This document shows positions 9,038 through 17,470 of a stretch of DNA of 64,000 nt, in pieces. Both the position numbers and the translations under genes were made by a program. The stretch's first letter is position 1; each line of letters begins with the position of its first letter. Origin of the DNA: Sphingomonas glaciei (GTDB taxonomy: Bacteria; Pseudomonadota; Alphaproteobacteria; Sphingomonadales; Sphingomonadaceae); NCBI RefSeq assembly GCF_023380025.1, contig NZ_CP097253.1, positions 2,079,001 to 2,143,000 on the forward strand, given 5' to 3'. The notes under the pieces were generated by a model that saw only the letters and a list, made by a program, of their open reading frames with translations, did no database searches and was not told where the DNA came from.

Positions 9038-9760
9038 ATGAGTCGCCGGGGATCAGGGAAGGGCAAAGTGGCCGTGGCGATTGCCGCGGTGGGCTTGCTG
9101 CTGCCTGCGTCGGTGGTGATCGCCGCCCCTCAGAAGAAGCGTCCGGCGTCGATCGCGCTGAGCTTTGACAGCGGCTTCACTCCAGCTCAGGCCGATCCGC
9201 GACTCGCCGCGGCGCTGGCCAGCCGCCCGGCCCTGGCCTCGGATTTCCGCTTTACCCCGTCGGCCGCCAAGCAGCGTCCGTCGCAGATCCGCATCGCGGT
9301 CCGCGCCCGGGCCAGCTCGTCGACCCAGGTCGCGCTGCGTGAGCGTGCCGCCGCCGCGGCGCCGATCCCGGCTGGCCTGCCGCTTACCCCGGCTTCGTAC
9401 AATTTGGGCGCCGCAGTGGGCTGGAAGCGGTTCGCCGTCTCCGCCGACGTCAGCAAGGCGCAGGGCGCGACCCCGGCGTTCGCGCCGCGCGAAGGCGCCT
9501 CGGTGGGCGTCAGCTACAGCACCAAGAAATTCACCGGCCGCGTCGCCGCCAGCGCCGACCGTGCCGACCGCGAGCGGAGCAGCGCGATCGCCGATCCGAC
9601 GGCCTATGCCCTCGATGTCGGCGGCGCCTACAACATCAGCCGTAACATCGCAGTGACCGGCGGCGTCAAGTACAAGATCGAGCGCGAGCAGCTCGCCACC
9701 TTCCGCGACCAGCGGCGCGACAGCCAAGCGGTCTATGTCGGAACCGCCTTCAAGTTCTAA
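9038..9760 (+). CDS. exported outer-membrane beta-barrel-like protein
   Basis: I recognise no named family. The ATG at 9038 gives 240 aa with a basic N-terminus (MSRRGSGKGK) and a hydrophobic signal segment. The C-terminal half alternates polar and hydrophobic residues as in beta strands (YNLGAAVGWKRFAVSADVS, then SVGVSYSTKKFTGRVAAS) and ends in aromatic-bounded GTAFKF. A terminal Phe is a hallmark of proteins inserted by the BAM complex. A start 18 codons upstream is possible but would put charged residues before the signal peptide. It converges on the ThiE-like gene. Confidence 0.65.
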   Translation: MSRRGSGKGKVAVAIAAVGLLLPASVVIAAPQKKRPASIALSFDSGFTPAQADPRLAAALASRPALASDFRFTPSAAKQRPSQIRIAVRARASSSTQVALRERAAAAAPIPAGLPLTPASYNLGAAVGWKRFAVSADVSKAQGATPAFAPREGASVGVSYSTKKFTGRVAASADRADRERSSAIADPTAYALDVGGAYNISRNIAVTGGVKYKIEREQLATFRDQRRDSQAVYVGTAFKF

Positions 9761-9777
9761 AACCGGCTTGTTTTAGA
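9756..9777. terminator. AT-rich hairpin holding the stop codons of two convergent genes
   Basis: TCTAAAAC and GTTTTAGA form a perfect 8-bp inverted repeat around a 6-nt loop. Both stop codons of the convergent genes fall in the stems. The A/T stem ends in T-rich runs on either strand, so it may act as a weak bidirectional terminator. Confidence 0.4.
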
Positions 9778-10294
9778 GCCAGGGGTCGATCCCGGCCCAG
9801 CCGGCCCACCCATTTTTCACCAGTTCCTCTCCCCGTTCAAGGGTAATGCCGCCCAGCGCATAGGCCGGGCGGCCGCTCATCAGCGCCAGGCGGCGGGCAG
9901 ATGATTCGCCGAGAGCGGGGGCGCCGGCATGGCTACGAGTCGCGAACAGGGGTGAGACGAACACCAAAGCGGGCTCCCGATGGGCGGCTTCGCGCGCTTG
10001 CGTCTCGTCATGCACCGACAGGCTGAATGGCAGGTCGCCTGGATCGCCGGAAGGATTGTGGACCAGCGCGGCGCCGAGCTCAGCGGCAAGCTCGCTGTCC
10101 CGCGACACACCAAGCAGGGCGCCGCTGGCAATTACCTCGCGGGCGATACTGCGACGTTCGGCGACAGACGAGGCGTGGTGGCGGACGATTACCCCCGCTC
10201 CGGCCGCAGCCGCGCGGGCAATGGCGGCGCCGAGCGCGTCCCCCATCCTTTCGTCGGTCATCAGCCAGGCCCGAGGCCACGATTGCCTTTGCAT
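9773..10294 (-). CDS. thiamine phosphate synthase/TenI-like protein
   Basis: The ATG at 10294 gives 173 aa, short for ThiE (about 210). It keeps the TIM-barrel landmarks of the ThiE/TenI family: a VIVRHH strand (usually LR-x-K), ALVHNPSGD, SLSVHDETQAREA, the VSPLF-x-TRSHAGAPALG loop and the phosphate-binding ALGGIT. The lysine common in the phosphate loop of ThiE is replaced by RSH, so catalysis is uncertain. thiC lies 43 kb away rather than adjacent. It is divergent from yggS, with 24 bp between the starts. Confidence 0.75.
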   Translation of the reverse strand: MQRQSWPRAWLMTDERMGDALGAAIARAAAAGAGVIVRHHASSVAERRSIAREVIASGALLGVSRDSELAAELGAALVHNPSGDPGDLPFSLSVHDETQAREAAHREPALVFVSPLFATRSHAGAPALGESSARRLALMSGRPAYALGGITLERGEELVKNGWAGWAGIDPWL

Positions 10295-10318
10295 CGCCTT
10301 TGCCCCTAGCAGCCGCGG

Positions 10319-10957
10319 ATGCCCGATGCAGCCGCCCGCCTTCACGCCATCCGCGCCGCCCTTGCCGATGCCGCCCGCGTCGCCAAACGCGATCCGGCGG
10401 AGATCACCCTCGTCGCGGTCAGCAAGAACCGGTCGGCCGAGCAGATCGAGGAGCTGATCGAAGCGGGGCAACGCCACTTCGGCGAGAATCGCGTGCAGGA
10501 GGCAACCACCAAATGGCCCAACTTGCGCCGGCGCCATCCCGACGTCGTCCTGCACATGATCGGCCGGCTGCAATCCAACAAGGCGGAGGAAGCCGCCGCT
10601 TTGTTCGACGTGATCCACTCGCTCGATCGGCCGAGCCTGGCGACCGCGCTGGTCAAGGCAGGGTGGAGCGGACCGACCTACGTTCAGGTCAATGTCGGTG
10701 AGGAACAGCAGAAAGGCGGCGTAGCGATCGCCGACCTGCCCGACTTCCTGGAAGCGGTCCGCGACCTGCAGATCACCGGATTAATGGCCATCCCGCCCGC
10801 CGAGGTCGAGCCGGCGCCCTTCTTCGCCCTGCTGGCGAAGCTTGTCCAGCGGCATGACGTCAGCGGTTTGTCGATGGGGATGAGCGGCGACTATCGCGCG
10901 GCGGCCATGCTCGGCGCGACCGTGGTGCGGGTCGGTACCGCGCTATTCGAGGACTGA
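10319..10957 (+). CDS. YggS-family pyridoxal phosphate homeostasis protein
   Basis: A 212-aa single-domain fold-type III PLP-binding protein (PLPBP/YggS). The PLP lysine is in LVAVSKNRSAEQI near residue 39, followed by HFGENRVQEA and HMIGRLQSNK. The phosphate-binding SMGMSGDYRAA is near residue 185. The family buffers vitamin B6 supply and affects amino-acid balance. The start leaves only a short leader from the divergent ThiE-like gene. Confidence 0.92.
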   Translation: MPDAAARLHAIRAALADAARVAKRDPAEITLVAVSKNRSAEQIEELIEAGQRHFGENRVQEATTKWPNLRRRHPDVVLHMIGRLQSNKAEEAAALFDVIHSLDRPSLATALVKAGWSGPTYVQVNVGEEQQKGGVAIADLPDFLEAVRDLQITGLMAIPPAEVEPAPFFALLAKLVQRHDVSGLSMGMSGDYRAAAMLGATVVRVGTALFED

Positions 10958-10969
10958 ACGCCGCCCGCA

Positions 10970-12007
10970 TCAGTCCAGATGGCCGCTCTTGGCCTGCTTG
11001 ATCGCGAGATAGTGGGCGTTGTGGGGATTGGCCGGCAAGCGGTGCGCGACGCGCTCGGCGGTGATCCCATGCGCCTCCAGCCCAGCCAGCTTGGCAGGAT
11101 TGTTCGTCAGCAAGCGCACCCGATCGACCCCCAGCGCCCGCAACATCGCCGCGGCCAGAGCATAATCGCGCTCGTCGTCGGCAAAGCCGAGGCGCTGGTT
11201 GGCTTCCACCGTGTCGAGCCCGCGATCCTGCAGCGCATAGGCACGGATTTTGTTGGCGAGCCCGATCCCGCGCCCTTCCTGGCGCAGGTACAGCAGGATA
11301 CCGCCGCCATCTGCCGCCATCAGCCGCAGCGCGGCCTGGAGCTGCGGTCCGCAATCGCATTTGAGGCTTCCGAACACGTCTCCGGTCAGGCATTCGCTGT
11401 GCAGGCGCGTAAGCGGTGCGCGGCCGCCGGGTGCGCCGACCAGCAAGGCGACATGCTCGCTGCCGTCTTCTTCGGCACGCATGGCGACGATCTGGGCGGG
11501 AACGTCGAGCGCCTCGACGGGGAGCACGGCCCGGGCCGCGATCGTGACATGCGCCGGTCGCGCAGCGTCGCGTGCTTCTTCGATTGAGAGATGGAAAGAC
11601 GCCTCGCCTTCCAGCACCCACAGGGCCGGCATCAATCCGGAACGGCGCGCGAGGGCGAGCGCGGCCTGTGCGGCCTTGGGATCGTCCAGGGTCGCGGTTT
11701 GCAGCGGGCCGGGACCGAAGCGATCGAAATCGCGGGCGGCGTCGACCAGGCTGCGGACGGTCGCCGAATCCAGCCACGAGGCGCGCTCGATCAGTACCGG
11801 CTCGCGCGAGGAAGCGGAGTCGCGCTGGTTGGCGAGGCCGAGCGCTGCCGCCCGGGCGCCGCTCAGCAGGACCGGAGCCCGGCCGCCAGGGTCGAGCAGG
11901 CGGAGGAAGGCGTCGCTCGCGGTCTCGACCGCGGCCACGGTCAGCGAACCTACGGTGAGGGCGCGGCCGGCGCGCAGCGCGGCGATCGCCTCCGCGCCCT
12001 TTCTCAA
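10970..12007 (-). CDS. ribA: GTP cyclohydrolase II RibA
   Basis: RibA opens GTP to start riboflavin synthesis. The C-terminal catalytic domain has the zinc site [12 protein letters not shown] with an upstream HSEC cysteine, and the [11 protein letters not shown] motif; [11 protein letters not shown] is intact. The N-terminal ~150 residues form the poorly conserved extra domain usual in alphaproteobacterial RibA. I chose a TTG at 12007 overlapping the xth stop (TTGA), which gives 345 aa. Upstream in-frame starts lie inside xth. The start is uncertain by some codons. The remaining rib genes are 1.7 kb upstream. Confidence 0.9.
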   Translation of the reverse strand: MRKGAEAIAALRAGRALTVGSLTVAAVETASDAFLRLLDPGGRAPVLLSGARAAALGLANQRDSASSREPVLIERASWLDSATVRSLVDAARDFDRFGPGPLQTATLDDPKAAQAALALARRSGLMPALWVLEGEASFHLSIEEARDAARPAHVTIAARAVLPVEALDVPAQIVAMRAEEDGSEHVALLVGAPGGRAPLTRLHSECLTGDVFGSLKCDCGPQLQAALRLMAADGGGILLYLRQEGRGIGLANKIRAYALQDRGLDTVEANQRLGFADDERDYALAAAMLRALGVDRVRLLTNNPAKLAGLEAHGITAERVAHRLPANPHNAHYLAIKQAKSGHLD

Positions 12008-12795
12008 AGCGAGAGCTCGACCACCAGCGGCACGTGATCGGACGGGCGCTCCCACGCGCGGCATGGCTCGTGCACCTTGTGCATGGTCGCCTGTGCGGCG
12101 ACGCTGGGCGAGGCCCACATATGGTCAAGCCGGCGGCCACGATCGTTCTTCGTCCAGTCGGGCGAACGATAGCTCCACCAGGTGAAGCAACGCTCGGGTG
12201 CGGGCACGAACTTGCGACCGAGGTCGACCCAGTCGTGCGCCGCCTGCAGCCTCGCCAGCGCCTCGATCTCGACCTCGGTGTGGCTGACCACGTCGCGCAG
12301 CGCCTTGTGGCTCCACACGTCGCACTCGAGCGGCGCGACGTTGAAATCGCCGACGATGAGCGTGGGCTCGTCGAGGCCCTCCGACCAGCGGGTCATCCGC
12401 TCGATGAAGTCGAGCTTCTGGCCGAACTTGGGATTGAGCGTGCGGTCGGGAATATCGCCGCCCGCGGGCACGTAGACATTCTCGAGCCGAAGCCCGTTCG
12501 GCAGGCGCGCTCCGACATGCCGCGCCTCGCCATTGTCCTGCCAGTCGTGGCGGCCAGGATCTTCCAGCGGCACGCGGCTGAGGATGGCGACGCCATGATG
12601 CATGCGCTGGCCGTTCAGGGCGTGATGGACATAGCCGCGCGAGGTGAACAGCTCGGCCGGGAAAACCTTGTCCTCGGCCTTGGTCTCCTGGAGGCACAGG
12701 ATGTCGGGCTGCTCCTCGTCGAGAAAGCGGCCGACGATGGGCACGCGGGCGCGAACGCTGTTGATGTTCCAGCTGGCGATCTTGAGTTTGCTCAC
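12004..12795 (-). CDS. xth: exodeoxyribonuclease III
   Basis: An AP endonuclease/3'-5' exonuclease of base-excision repair. It has the EEP-fold landmarks: [12 protein letters not shown] at residue 6, [10 protein letters not shown] near residue 33, [10 protein letters not shown] near residue 147 and the final [10 protein letters not shown] carrying the catalytic aspartate-histidine pair. The length of 263 aa is typical. The stop overlaps the ribA start. Confidence 0.95.
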   Translation of the reverse strand: MSKLKIASWNINSVRARVPIVGRFLDEEQPDILCLQETKAEDKVFPAELFTSRGYVHHALNGQRMHHGVAILSRVPLEDPGRHDWQDNGEARHVGARLPNGLRLENVYVPAGGDIPDRTLNPKFGQKLDFIERMTRWSEGLDEPTLIVGDFNVAPLECDVWSHKALRDVVSHTEVEIEALARLQAAHDWVDLGRKFVPAPERCFTWWSYRSPDWTKNDRGRRLDHMWASPSVAAQATMHKVHEPCRAWERPSDHVPLVVELSL

Positions 12796-12843
12796 GCAAC
12801 GCCCCTAGCAAGTCGGCGCGGCGAAACGCAAAGGCCGGAACGG

Positions 12844-12879
12844 AAAAGGCCCCCGCTCCGGGGGCATGGAGCGAGGGCC
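12844..12879 (-). terminator. rho-independent terminator of lolA or of a small RNA
   Basis: Read on the minus strand, GGCCCTCGCTCC and GGAGCGGGGGCC form a 12-bp stem with one G-U pair and an 8-nt loop, followed directly by TTTT. It lies about 150 nt after the lolA stop. Confidence 0.75.
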
Positions 12880-12993
12880 GACCAAGCGTTCGTCACGCGA
12901 GGGACCTGCAGCGAGCCCGGTAACAGGGGGAAACCCAAGCCCATTGCTGCGGTCAAATGTCCCTGTACGTGATCGTGCCTGAAGCTCCGGTGA
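12844..12993 (-). ncRNA. structured small RNA candidate, possibly 6S RNA
   Basis: This ~150-nt stretch between xth and lolA holds no convincing gene. Its minus-strand transcript can fold into a long rod: TCACG/CGTGA (12968-12972 with 12893-12897), AGGGAC/GTCCCT (12959-12964 with 12900-12905) and GCAGC/GCTGC (12946-12950 with 12908-12912). Unpaired bulges separate the stems and a strong terminator follows. A rod with a bubble and its own terminator is the 6S RNA design, but I see no decisive consensus. It could instead be the lolA 3' UTR. Confidence 0.5.
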
Positions 12994-13025
12994 ACAGTAG
13001 CTGATTCAATACGGATCACCGTGAC

Positions 13026-13646
13026 TTAGCGACCCCGCTTCGGCGGTTCTCGATAGGTGAAGGCGGCGGCGGGGATGGCTACGTTGTAGCGCTGGCCGTC
13101 CAGCTTGACGGTGGTGCGCTTGTTCTGCGCGTCGATCGCGGTCCAGCCTTCCAGCATCAGGCCGCCCGGGGCCGCGCTGTTCTTGGAGAAGGCGAGCAGC
13201 AGGGTGCCGAATTCCGGACGGCGGGCATCGCGGGCGCGGACGACGACCACGCCGGGATTGGCCTGCGGCTCGATCCGCGCGATCCGCCCGAGGTTGGGTT
13301 GCGGCGAGAGCAGCACTGCCAGCGGCGACCGGGCGATCGGCCAGGCCGACTTCTGCCCGACCTCATAGTCGATGAAGGTCAGGTTCTTGCCGTCGCCAAC
13401 CATCAACATGTTCGCGCCGGCGCCATATTCGAAGCGGATCTTGCCCGGACGCTGCAGGCTAAGCGTGCCCGACTGGGTCCGGCCGCGGCCATCGGCCTGG
13501 GTAAAACGCGCGGTCATGCTGGTAGTCGCGGCGAGGCTCTGCTCGACCGCCTTGAGCGGCGTGGCCTGCTGCGCAACGGCAGCGGGCGCCGCAAGCGACA
13601 GCACGGCAGCGAGCCCAAGCAGGCGCGGGTTGAAACGGTGGGACAT
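13026..13646 (-). CDS. lolA: outer-membrane lipoprotein carrier protein LolA
   Basis: LolA is the periplasmic chaperone that moves lipoproteins from the inner to the outer membrane. The ATG at 13646 follows an AGGAG ribosome site by 7 nt and gives 206 aa with a clean signal peptide (ending AVAQ). The mature part has MTARFTQADGRGRTQSGTL and PGKIRFEYGAG, typical LolA strands, and a hydrophobic cavity pattern. Longer in-frame readings lack a ribosome site. A small-RNA candidate follows downstream. Confidence 0.9.
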   Translation of the reverse strand: MSHRFNPRLLGLAAVLSLAAPAAVAQQATPLKAVEQSLAATTSMTARFTQADGRGRTQSGTLSLQRPGKIRFEYGAGANMLMVGDGKNLTFIDYEVGQKSAWPIARSPLAVLLSPQPNLGRIARIEPQANPGVVVVRARDARRPEFGTLLLAFSKNSAAPGGLMLEGWTAIDAQNKRTTVKLDGQRYNVAIPAAAFTYREPPKRGR

Positions 13647-13726
13647 CGAAGCTCCTGAAGTCATGTTGGCGCCGGCACTAGGCCGAGCGGCTTGAATGCC
13701 TTCTGAATTGCGCAGTTCCCTGCCGT

Positions 13727-14149
13727 TCACCCAACGTAGCGCTGGCGCAGCGCCATCATCGCCAGGGCCGCGGCGGCGGCGCCGCCCCCCTTGTCGAGCT
13801 GCGCGGGGTCGGCCCGCGCCAGCGCCTGCGCCTCGTTCTCGACAGTTAGGATGCCGTTGCCGATCGCCAGGCCGGTCAGCGTCAGGTCCATGATCCCGCG
13901 TGCGCTTTCGTTGCAGACTACCTCGAAATGATAGGTCTCGCCGCGGATCACGACCCCGAGCGCGACGAACGCGTGGTAGTCGCCGCTTTCGTCGGCAAGG
14001 GCGATGGCGGCGGGGGCCTCGAGGGCGCCGGGGACGGTCAACGTCTCGTGGGTGTGGCCGGCCTCTTCGATCGCGGCGCGGGCGCCGGCGAGGAGGAGGT
14101 CGTTCAGATGCTCGTAGAAGCGGGCTTCGACGATCAGGATGTTGGCCAT
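13727..14149 (-). CDS. ribH: 6,7-dimethyl-8-ribityllumazine synthase RibH
   Basis: RibH condenses the ribityl pyrimidine with dihydroxybutanone phosphate, the step before riboflavin synthase. The 140-aa protein has [11 protein letters not shown] near residue 7, the VPGALEAP substrate loop near residue 39, and [16 protein letters not shown] near residue 64 with the catalytic histidine. It begins 1 bp after the ribB stop, so the two are probably co-translated. Confidence 0.95.
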   Translation of the reverse strand: MANILIVEARFYEHLNDLLLAGARAAIEEAGHTHETLTVPGALEAPAAIALADESGDYHAFVALGVVIRGETYHFEVVCNESARGIMDLTLTGLAIGNGILTVENEAQALARADPAQLDKGGGAAAAALAMMALRQRYVG

Positions 14150-14150
14150 G

Positions 14151-15434
14151 TCAGGCGTCTCCTCCGATGCAGCGTTCCTCGACGATGGCGAGGCCGTAGC
14201 CGCTGAGGCCGACGGGCGAGTGGCGGGTATTGGAAAGAAGTATCATGTCGTGGATCCCCAGCGCCGCCAGGATCTGCGCCCCAATGCCGTAGCTGCGCAG
14301 CGCTTCGCCTTCCTCCACTTCCTTGCCGATCCGGCGATCGGCCGCGCGGGAAAGAGATCCGGGGCTGGCGGCATGGAGAGCGACCACGACGCCCGAGCCC
14401 TGCTCCTCGATCATCCGCATCGCGCCCGCCAGCAGGCCGCCGCGCTCGGACGGTTCACCGAGCACGTCCGCGAACAGGTCGAGGCTGTGCATGCGAACCA
14501 TTACCGGTTCTTCGGGATTAAGGGGGCCGAGGATCAGCGCCAGCTGTTCGGCGCCGGTCGCCTTGTCGCGGAACACCTGCGCCTGCCACTCGCCGCCCGA
14601 CGGGCTGTTGAAAGGGGTCGCGGCGACGCGCTCGACCAGATGGTCGCGGCGCAGGCGATAGGCGATGAGGTCGCGGATGGTGCCGATCTTGAGCCCGTGC
14701 TGCCTCGCGAACTCCACCAGGCCGTCCAGGCGGGCCATGGTTCCGTCTTCGCTCATGATCTCGCAAATCACGCCCGACGGGTTGAGCCCGGCCAGTCGGC
14801 TGACGTCGACCGCGGCCTCGGTATGGCCGGCGCGGACCAGCACGCCGCCGGGACGGGCGACGAGCGGGAAGACGTGGCCGGGCGAGACCAAATCCTCCGA
14901 GCTGTTTCCGGCGTCGATCGCGACCGCGACGGTGCGGGCGCGGTCGGCGGCGCTGATCCCGGTGGAGACTCCGGTGCGCGCTTCGATCGAGACGGTGAAG
15001 GCGGTCTCGTGACGGGTACCGTTGGTGCGCGCCATCAGCGGCAGGCCGAGCGCATCCACGCGATCCTTGGTCAGCGCGAGGCAGATCAGCCCGCGCCCGT
15101 GACGGGCCATGAAATTGATCGCGTCGGGGGTCGCCATCTGGGCAGGAATGACGAGGTCGCCCTCATTCTCTCGGTCATCGTCGTCGACCAGGATGAACAT
15201 CCGCCCATTGCGGGCCTCGTTGATGATCGCCTCGGGGCCGACCAGCACTTCGGTAGTGCCCTTTGCCAGCAACTTTTCGAGCCGGCCCAGCGTATCAGCG
15301 GTTGGATTCCAGTCCGACGAGCCGAGCTTGCGCAGCGAATTGGGGTGAAGCCCGGCCGCTCGGGCGAGACCGGATCGGCTGATTTCGCCAGTCTCGATGA
15401 TGGCGGTCAGTCGTTCGATGAGATCGGTAGCCAT
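14151..15434 (-). CDS. ribB: 3,4-dihydroxy-2-butanone-4-phosphate synthase RibB with N-terminal HTH and degenerate RibA-like tail
   Basis: Three parts are visible. Residues ~1-55 read as an XRE-like helix-turn-helix ([20 protein letters not shown]). Residues ~65-260 are the DHBP synthase, with the acidic loop [12 protein letters not shown] and the TGISAADRA and AGHTEAAVD motifs. The C-terminal ~160 residues align in position with GTP cyclohydrolase II but lack its zinc cysteines ([12 protein letters not shown]) and the EGRGIG motif. A GTG 15 bp upstream is an alternative start; neither has a clear ribosome site. Separate ribA and ribE fit loss of the second activity. Confidence 0.92.
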   Translation of the reverse strand: MATDLIERLTAIIETGEISRSGLARAAGLHPNSLRKLGSSDWNPTADTLGRLEKLLAKGTTEVLVGPEAIINEARNGRMFILVDDDDRENEGDLVIPAQMATPDAINFMARHGRGLICLALTKDRVDALGLPLMARTNGTRHETAFTVSIEARTGVSTGISAADRARTVAVAIDAGNSSEDLVSPGHVFPLVARPGGVLVRAGHTEAAVDVSRLAGLNPSGVICEIMSEDGTMARLDGLVEFARQHGLKIGTIRDLIAYRLRRDHLVERVAATPFNSPSGGEWQAQVFRDKATGAEQLALILGPLNPEEPVMVRMHSLDLFADVLGEPSERGGLLAGAMRMIEEQGSGVVVALHAASPGSLSRAADRRIGKEVEEGEALRSYGIGAQILAALGIHDMILLSNTRHSPVGLSGYGLAIVEERCIGGDA

Positions 15435-15475
15435 GTGGCATCGTATCACACTAGAATGTGGGATGCGATACCCAG
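15435..15475. promoter_or_regulatory. palindromic element at the ribB start, candidate operator
   Basis: On the plus strand, CACACTAGAATGTG (15447-15460) is an interrupted palindrome with CACA/TGTG ends around CTAG. Outer GTATC (15443-15447) and GATAC (15467-15471) arms frame it. It fills most of the 51-bp gap between ribE and ribB, just upstream of a gene encoding its own HTH domain. An operator role is inferred. Confidence 0.45.
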
Positions 15476-15485
15476 TTCGCCCATC

Positions 15486-16094
15486 TCAGTGTGAGGAGCG
15501 CGCCGCCACCATCCGCTGAAGATAACGCGCCAGTACGTCGATCTCGATGTTCAGCGCTCGGCCGACCGCAAGGCTTGCGAGCGTGGTCTGCTGTGCGGTG
15601 TGTGGAATGATGTTCACGCTGAAGTGGGTCTGCTCGCCCTCGTCGCGGACATCGTTGACGGTCAGCGACACGCCATCGAGCGTGACCGACCCCTTGGCCG
15701 CGAGCATCGGACCGAGTGCGGCGGGCACGGCCAGGCCGACGCGGAGGCTGTCGCCTTCGGGGCAGAGGCCGATCACTTCGGCAAGACCGTCGACATGACC
15801 GGTGACCAGATGGCCTCCCAGTTCCTCGCCGAGGCGAAGTGCGCGTTCGAGATTGAGGCGAGCGCCTTCCTGCCAGAGGCCAGGCGCGGTCTTGGACACG
15901 GTTTCGGCACTGAGATCGACCGCGAACCAGCCCTCACCCTTGTCCACCACGGTCAGGCAGGCGCCCGAGCAGGCGATCGAGGCACCGAGGTCAACCCCGG
16001 CCATGTCGTAGCCACAGTCGATCACCAGACGCAGGTCGCCCCGCTGCTCGGCGGTGCGGACGGTTCCTACGTCGGTGATGATGCCGGTGAACAT
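15486..16094 (-). CDS. ribE: riboflavin synthase alpha chain RibE
   Basis: RibE joins two lumazine molecules to give riboflavin. It starts with the invariant MFTGIITDVGTV and shows the tandem lumazine-binding repeats (GASIACSGACLTV in the first, KGSVTLDGVSLTVNDV in the second). GHVDGLAEV links the halves. The 202-aa length is typical. It sits between ribD and ribB in the same orientation. Confidence 0.95.
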   Translation of the reverse strand: MFTGIITDVGTVRTAEQRGDLRLVIDCGYDMAGVDLGASIACSGACLTVVDKGEGWFAVDLSAETVSKTAPGLWQEGARLNLERALRLGEELGGHLVTGHVDGLAEVIGLCPEGDSLRVGLAVPAALGPMLAAKGSVTLDGVSLTVNDVRDEGEQTHFSVNIIPHTAQQTTLASLAVGRALNIEIDVLARYLQRMVAARSSH

Positions 16095-16097
16095 GGA

Positions 16098-17060
16098 CTA
16101 ATTTTCCTCGGGGCGGACGCGCTCGTAGACTTCGAGCCGGTCGATGCCAAGCTGGCGCCCGTCGCGGGGCTCCCACCGGCCGTGCGCATCGCCGATCGCG
16201 TCCAACCCGATGTAGCCGACACTTTGCCGCCCTTCCCCGATGATGATCGGGGCACGGTAGAGCAGGATGCGGTCGACCAGATCCTCCGCAAGGAAGGCGG
16301 TGGCGGTGGCAGAGCCGCCTTCGACCAGCAAGTCGTTGACGTCATGAAGGCGGAACACGTCTGCTGGCGAGCGCAGCATCTCCCACCCCTCCACCGGATC
16401 GCCGCGACTGAGCAGGGCGCGTCGCGGCGAGCGCTCCTCCAGTCCCGGCAGCCGGACGTCGAGGCGCGGGCGATCGGCGGCCAGCGTGCCGCGACCGACC
16501 AGGATCATGTCGCAATGCGTGCGCTCGAGATGGACGTGGGCGCGGGCGTCCTCGCCGGTGATCCACTTGGATTCACCGGAAGGCAGCGCGATCTTGCCGT
16601 CGATCGAGAGCGCCAGCTTGAGCGTGATGCGGGGGCGGCCGAGCGCCTGGCGAGTGAGCCAGCCGGCCATGCTGTCCCGGGCGAGCTCCGCGCCAGCGCC
16701 GACGCGGACCTCGATCCCGGCGGCACGGAGGCGGGCGAAGCCCTTGCCGGCGGTGCGTTCGTCGGGATCCTCGATCGCGGCGACGACGGTGGCGACACCG
16801 CTTGAGAGGACCAAGTCGGTGCAGGTCGGCCCCCGCTCGCTGCGGTGATTGCAGGGTTCAAGCGTGGTGAAGAGCGTGGCGCCCTTCGCTCGCTCGCCGG
16901 CAAGGGCGAGGGCGATGGATTCGGCGTGGGGGCGGCCGCCGGGCGCGGTCACGCCCCGGCCGACGATCCCGCCATCGGTTGCGACGATCAGGCAGCCGAC
17001 GTTGGGGTTGGGAGCCGTCGTTCCACGCGCGGCGGCACCTAACCGGGCCGCCTCCGCCAT
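16098..17060 (-). CDS. ribD: bifunctional riboflavin deaminase/reductase RibD
   Basis: RibD deaminates and then reduces the pyrimidine intermediate. The deaminase half has the zinc ligands HAESIAL and EPCNHRSERGPTC; the reductase half has ITLKLALSIDGKIA and LLVEGGSATATAFL. The ATG at 17060 gives 320 aa and aligns with Met7 of E. coli RibD. A GAGGAG site lies rather far upstream (13 nt), so the true start may be a few codons earlier. The gene begins 10 bp after the upstream small membrane protein gene. Confidence 0.92.
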   Translation of the reverse strand: MAEAARLGAAARGTTAPNPNVGCLIVATDGGIVGRGVTAPGGRPHAESIALALAGERAKGATLFTTLEPCNHRSERGPTCTDLVLSSGVATVVAAIEDPDERTAGKGFARLRAAGIEVRVGAGAELARDSMAGWLTRQALGRPRITLKLALSIDGKIALPSGESKWITGEDARAHVHLERTHCDMILVGRGTLAADRPRLDVRLPGLEERSPRRALLSRGDPVEGWEMLRSPADVFRLHDVNDLLVEGGSATATAFLAEDLVDRILLYRAPIIIGEGRQSVGYIGLDAIGDAHGRWEPRDGRQLGIDRLEVYERVRPEEN

Positions 17061-17070
17061 CCATTCGGCG

Positions 17071-17397
17071 TCACTCCTCGATGCCGAAGCTATTGGCGAT
17101 CTCCTTGAACTGCTCCTGCCGCGCGCGCGCACGCTCCTCGCGGGCCTGTTGATCGGTGACCTGGTCGGCCTTGATCTCGGCGTCGGTGCGGTTGGCCGAC
17201 CAGCTCTCGGGATAGATGACGGTCACCGGCGGCGCGGTGTTCACCTTGGCGTCGAGGAAGAAGACCACGATGATCACCACCGTGAAGACGATGCTGAGCC
17301 CGGCGGCGATCGCTTGCTCGCGTCCCCGCCGCCGGAACACGGCTCGCAAGTCGCGCAGCGCCGTCCGCGGACTGTGCATCGGAGGAAAGAAACCCAT
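17071..17397 (-). CDS. small single-span membrane protein upstream of ribD
   Basis: No family recognised. 108 aa: a basic N-terminus (RTALRDLRAVFRRRGRE), one strong membrane span (IVFTVVIIVVFFL) and a charged, helix-prone tail rich in Arg, Glu and Gln. The inside-positive rule predicts a cytoplasmic N-terminus and a periplasmic tail. A second start at 17379 is possible. Close spacing to ribD suggests cotranscription. Confidence 0.7.
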   Translation of the reverse strand: MGFFPPMHSPRTALRDLRAVFRRRGREQAIAAGLSIVFTVVIIVVFFLDAKVNTAPPVTVIYPESWSANRTDAEIKADQVTDQQAREERARARQEQFKEIANSFGIEE

Positions 17398-17470
17398 GCC
17401 CGCGATGTAGGGGGTCAGGCGGCGCGCGGCAAATGGGCCGCTCTCTTGGGCAGGAGAGCGGCTTGGCGGG

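Noticed and set aside
12792..13019. 75-codon frame on the minus strand between xth and lolA
   Set aside because: It has no ribosome site or family match and runs through the structured RNA and terminator, which explain the sequence better.
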